Below are positions 7,334 through 10,128 of a stretch of 10,128 nucleotides of DNA, piece by piece (position 1 is the first letter of the stretch; the number at the start of each line of letters is the position of its first letter). A model generated the notes under the pieces. The model was not told the DNA's origin. It ran no database searches and saw only the letters and a program-made list of their open reading frames with translations. The position numbers and the translations under genes were made by a program. This DNA comes from Candidatus Omnitrophota bacterium (lineage in GTDB: Bacteria > Omnitrophota > Gorgyraeia > Duberdicusellales > 4484-171). The stretch is taken from contig JAQUOR010000048.1 of assembly GCA_028717025.1 (NCBI GenBank), forward strand, positions 1-10,128. The letters are read 5' to 3'.

Positions 7334-8409
7334 TTCTTACCTGTAGAAAATAGTATCTTTCTTATCGCGTTAAAGACAGTGTCTCCAATAAGAAGACGAA
7401 AGAAAATCGACAGATGATTCTTCCACGGAGCATTGAGTCGCAAGAAAAGCAAGGAAAGAGAAATATATTTAAGCGCTGCGCGCCGGTTTCCCAATTTATA
7501 CTGCTCTTCCGCGCGACAGTAGAATAATGTTGAGTCCCTTTGCCACTGCATTTTCTTAAATGAATACCCATAATAGTAATACGAAGGGGTAAATTTTTTA
7601 CCCCAATATTTCTGGCTGACTCTTTTACATTCAGCCGACCAGCGTTTTGCATCGTTTTGGATGGATTTTGATGCCGCATGAAATCGGTACGTTGCCAAAA
7701 CTTTATCCAAGTAATGAAAGCAATACCTGCTACTCAAGCGTATCCATAAATCATAGTCCAACGCCCACCACAAAGTTTCATCGAGGGGACCTACTTCTTT
7801 AACGGCGTGCATGGAATAAAAAATCGCGTGCATGATCCAACATGGCCCGTCAGGCCGCACGCATGACCACCATCGGATAAGATCTTTTCTTTTTGAGAAA
7901 TGCCCCTTCCATATGCCGGTGAGTTTACCGTTTTCATCAACCAAATTGCAATCGCCAAAGACAATGTGCGTGTCTCTCGAGAGAGTAAATTCTTCGGCGA
8001 CCGCCTTAAAGACGCCGGGCAAATACGTATCATCGGAATTTAACCAGCTAAATATTTGTCCGGATACTTTTGTAAGCCCCTTATTGATTGCATGGGCCTG
8101 ACCGTTGTCCGGCTCACTTACCCAACAGCGTAGCCACTTCTCGTATTTTCTGATTATTTCTACGCTCCCGTCGGTGCTTCCTCCATCCATAATGATATAT
8201 TCTAAATCCGGATATCCCTGGAGAAGTGCGGAGCGAATGGTTTCTTCGATAAACCGTCCCTGGTTATAACTGGGCGTAACAATGCTTATCTGCGGCCAGC
8301 GCTGGCCATTGGGCATGGCATCGGGCAGTTGCGGACTCTCCTGCGTCCATGGCCAGCCGGTTTTTCCTTCCGGAGGCAGCGGTAAATCTTTTAGGGTCGG
8401 GCAACGCAT
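7330..8409 (-). CDS. Glycosyltransferase family 2 with proline-rich N-terminus
   Basis: A 359-residue GT2 enzyme. A 37-residue leader carries LPLPPEGKTGWPW (9-21) and ends in PQISIVTPSYNQGRF (39-53). This leader joined directly to the GT-A core is a recognisable signature of a widespread GT2 subfamily found in environmental bacteria. YIIMDGGSTDGS (71-82) binds the nucleotide, SEPDNGQAHAINKG (98-111) is the conserved central segment, and WLNSDDTYL (122-130) holds the metal-binding DD. DETLWWALDYDLWIRL (190-205) contains the acceptor-side D.D.WxR motif. The C-terminus is basic and hydrophobic without a clear membrane span. It ends in the TGA that overlaps the ATG of the next GT9 gene. The start at 8409 has no ribosome binding site but is supported by the leader. 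It probably transfers one sugar to the glycan from a nucleotide sugar; the identity of the sugar is unknown. Confidence 0.92.
   Translation of the reverse strand: MRCPTLKDLPLPPEGKTGWPWTQESPQLPDAMPNGQRWPQISIVTPSYNQGRFIEETIRSALLQGYPDLEYIIMDGGSTDGSVEIIRKYEKWLRCWVSEPDNGQAHAINKGLTKVSGQIFSWLNSDDTYLPGVFKAVAEEFTLSRDTHIVFGDCNLVDENGKLTGIWKGHFSKRKDLIRWWSCVRPDGPCWIMHAIFYSMHAVKEVGPLDETLWWALDYDLWIRLSSRYCFHYLDKVLATYRFHAASKSIQNDAKRWSAECKRVSQKYWGKKFTPSYYYYGYSFKKMQWQRDSTLFYCRAEEQYKLGNRRAALKYISLSLLFLRLNAPWKNHLSIFFRLLIGDTVFNAIRKILFSTGKK
7339..7343 (-). promoter_or_regulatory. Weak Shine-Dalgarno site for the 7333-6101 GT9 gene
   Basis: On the minus strand CAGGT lies 5 bases before the ATG at 7333, inside the last codons of the upstream GT2 gene. 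It is the best ribosome-binding-like sequence at any start in this window, and with the ATGA overlap it fits translational coupling. A four-base match is weak evidence on its own. Confidence 0.35.
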
Positions 8410-8554
8410 ATTTTTATACTGCTAATTTGTTTGAGAGGATATTATCGAATGCGGATTTCTATACGTTTTAACAACATGGTTATGTTTTCCTGTCACCCAA
8501 TCCTGATTTCAACGATTGTCTGGTCGTAACAGAGCACCCGCGACACAGCGTCAG

Positions 8555-9475
8555 CTAATGCTTTTCAAAGAGAGCAATAAATTTAAGCATGATTGTTTTA
8601 TCGATCTCCTCATTATTCTCTAAGTAAAACATTTCCAGATTCAAAGAACCCATATTGTTTACGATTCGTTTTTTAAATGATTGTGGGCTATAAAAACGGG
8701 CAAATCGATTGTGGAAGTTTCTCATATATACGATTTTTTCGCCTCGCTTCCATTGTATTCCGCGATGATCCACGAAAGGATCAGTTAACGAAAAATCAAA
8801 TTGGCAAAAATATATTGGCAGAATACAAAGTTTTCCATTTTTGCATAATAACCGGTTGGCTTCTTTTAGAAAAATAATGTCGCGCTCACTTTCAAAATGT
8901 TCAAAAGAACAATGCAGGACGAGTTTGCTGACAGAACCATCCGGCAAAGGAACGGCAATGGCGTCGCCCCCTATTCTCTCTGCGTGAATTCCTGGTGGAT
9001 ATGTGAGATCAAGCTTATAGACGGTACATTTATATAACTGCCTTACGATATCGCTGAAAGGAGAATTTAACGCAGCCACATCAATTACAACATCGGATGA
9101 ATTAATTCCAAGGCATTTAATTGACATAAAATGTTGTAGTGCCTTTTCTTCAAAGAAACAACCCTTGTACTGACCGCCACCATAATAATCTAAAGGGTAA
9201 TGTGCCGCTTCAATATAATTATGATACTCGTCGGGATTTGCCCAAATAGAATGTACCGCAATGTCCAGTTCCTCCAGCTGTCGACGTATGCCGGGAAAAT
9301 CTATTTCTGGCGGTACTGTAACGACAAAAGGATTCCGCCTATAACCGAGCCTCCACTTAGTATCTTCCCAGAAAGACGGCATTCTGACAGCTGCCCATTT
9401 GAGTACAATACCTGTGGTCTTGCATATCCCATCTTTACGCAAGTGATGAAAAAAACTTTTGACTAACCTGACCAT
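8555..9475 (-). CDS. Class I SAM-dependent methyltransferase (Methyltransf_11-like) with atypical motif I
   Basis: A 306-residue protein. The first 110 residues form a basic and aromatic N-terminal region with no recognised domain. The Rossmann part starts at DVVIDVAALNSPFSDIV (128-144). The place and flanking residues match SAM motif I, as in V-x-D-V-G-x-x-x-S-P-F-S, but the glycines are replaced. YKLDLTYP (153-160) ends with the acidic strand-2 residue, GGDAIAVPLPDGSV (169-182) matches motif II of Methyltransf_11, and HCSFEHFE (188-195) resembles the usual D-A-x-E-H motif. LLCKNGKLCILP (209-220) fits the post-motif strand. It lies 145 bp upstream of the GT2 gene at 8409 and 115 bp downstream of the previous GT2. 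It probably methylates a sugar or lipid in the same pathway. Because the glycine loop is altered, binding SAM without catalysis, or a changed cofactor fit, is also possible. Confidence 0.7.
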   Translation of the reverse strand: MVRLVKSFFHHLRKDGICKTTGIVLKWAAVRMPSFWEDTKWRLGYRRNPFVVTVPPEIDFPGIRRQLEELDIAVHSIWANPDEYHNYIEAAHYPLDYYGGGQYKGCFFEEKALQHFMSIKCLGINSSDVVIDVAALNSPFSDIVRQLYKCTVYKLDLTYPPGIHAERIGGDAIAVPLPDGSVSKLVLHCSFEHFESERDIIFLKEANRLLCKNGKLCILPIYFCQFDFSLTDPFVDHRGIQWKRGEKIVYMRNFHNRFARFYSPQSFKKRIVNNMGSLNLEMFYLENNEEIDKTIMLKFIALFEKH

Positions 9476-9510
9476 GGTATCTCTACGAATTTCGCATCAC
9501 CTTACGAAAA

Positions 9511-9539
9511 GCTTTGTACCTCGGGTTTACTCACAAAGC
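9511..9539 (-). terminator. Weak stem-loop with T-run between two genes
   Basis: The minus strand has GCTTTGT and ACAAAGC 15 bases apart (arms at 9539-9533 and 9517-9511), forming a perfect 7-bp stem extendable by one G-T pair, followed directly by TTTT (9510-9507). It lies after the stop of the GT2 gene that ends at 9591 and before the methyltransferase start at 9475. Only 3 of 7 pairs are G-C and the loop is long, so termination would be inefficient at best. A stem this size can occur by chance. Confidence 0.22.
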
Positions 9540-9590
9540 AGATACCCCATGGAATACATAAAACATATCATCAATGAAACCTTGGTAATA

Positions 9591-10128
9591 TTATTTTTTT
9601 TCGAAATATTTTTCATTAAGCCTGCGTATACGCGCCGGGCAATCGCCAAAGCGTCTAAAAATAAAATCTCTTATTCCGAAGAGCTTCGCTTCAAGAATAC
9701 TTCTTTCCCGCATCATGAGCAGAAGATCCCAATACGCTCTTTTGATAGCCGGGTATTTTCTTGTATAAAAAAGAAAAGGTAAGAATTCACACGCTATAAG
9801 CCTGTATTCATGCCATTGCTGCGATAAAGACAGGTTTCGTCCTGCCCAAAGTAAACGGCCCCTAATGAAAAAATAATAAAAAAGCGGTCCTTTGCCACCG
9901 AATGACTTGCGTATTTTATGCCATACTTTTGCGGCCGGAATGATCAACAGCTTGAAACCTGATTTTTTTACGCGAAAACACCAATCGATTTCTTCATAAT
10001 CTAAAAAGAATAAAGGTTCAAACAAACCGGTTTTTTCTGCAACAATAGCCCTAAAGAATATAACACAGCCATCAACGTAATCTGTTTCTACGGCACCATC
10101 GCGTAGGGCGTATTTATTTTCGACAAAC
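9591..10128 (-). CDS. Glycosyltransferase family 2, C-terminal part (cut by window edge)
   Basis: The frame is open from the right edge to a TAA at 9591-9593, giving the last 178 residues of a larger protein. Starting at the edge it reads VENKYALRDGAVETDYVDGC, a layout seen in rhamnosyltransferase-like GT2 enzymes, where a V-D-G strand (about residues 18-22 of the fragment) precedes the acceptor helix. GLFEPLFFLDYEEIDWCFRV (about 35-54) contains E-E-x-D-W-x-x-R, the counterpart of the E-D-V-D-x-x-x-R motif carrying the catalytic base. The remaining C-terminus is rich in basic and aromatic residues (YYFFIRGR, FLFYTRKYP) and may contact the membrane. The N-terminal nucleotide-binding half and the DxD lie outside the window. 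A start codon inside the window (TTG at 10025) would delete part of the GT-A fold, so the protein must begin upstream. It would add a deoxyhexose or hexose to the glycan; the sugar is not known. Confidence 0.85.
   Translation of the reverse strand, partial: FVENKYALRDGAVETDYVDGCVIFFRAIVAEKTGLFEPLFFLDYEEIDWCFRVKKSGFKLLIIPAAKVWHKIRKSFGGKGPLFYYFFIRGRLLWAGRNLSLSQQWHEYRLIACEFLPFLFYTRKYPAIKRAYWDLLLMMRERSILEAKLFGIRDFIFRRFGDCPARIRRLNEKYFEKK

Noticed and set aside
9476..9590. 14-codon frame in the gap
   Set aside because: It is too short, has no homology signal I can recognise, and such frames are expected by chance.

Overview
All ten protein-coding genes lie on the minus strand, so transcription runs right to left. 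Neighbours are mostly 5 to 145 bp apart, with one 4-bp ATGA overlap. The content is that of a surface-glycan (lipopolysaccharide core, O-antigen or exopolysaccharide) assembly locus: six glycosyltransferases, three of family GT9 (heptosyltransferase-like) and three of family GT2, two class I SAM-dependent methyltransferases, and two radical SAM enzymes. One of the radical SAM enzymes carries an N-terminal cobalamin-binding-type domain. The first and last genes in transcription order run off the window edges. No flippase, polymerase, ABC exporter, ligase, RNA gene, CRISPR array or insertion sequence is visible.

Layout in transcription order: 10128-9591 C-terminal part of a GT2 transferase; 9475-8555 methyltransferase with an unusual SAM loop; 8409-7330 GT2; 7333-6101 GT9; 6001-4769 GT9 with an N-terminal hydrophobic segment; 4669-3194 B12-binding radical SAM enzyme; 3176-2229 GT2; 2142-1015 GT9; 1009-266 methyltransferase; 258-1 N-terminus of a second radical SAM protein. 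There is no gene-free stretch above 300 bp. The longest gaps are 145 bp (8410-8554) and 115 bp (9476-9590), and I see no convincing sigma70 promoter in either.

The organism is probably a Gram-negative-type bacterium, because three GT9 transferases together imply a lipopolysaccharide-like product. Oxygen-sensitive radical SAM enzymes and moderate GC (mid-40s percent by eye) fit an anaerobe. The mixture resembles glycan islands of environmental phyla such as Omnitrophota, Planctomycetota or deltaproteobacterial groups, but this taxonomic placement is a low-confidence inference. Most start codons lack a clear Shine-Dalgarno sequence.

Together the transferases would add sugars one at a time to a lipid-linked acceptor on the inner face of the cytoplasmic membrane. 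The methyltransferases and radical SAM enzymes would modify sugars, for example by O- or C-methylation. The exact sugars, linkages and order cannot be read from the sequence.
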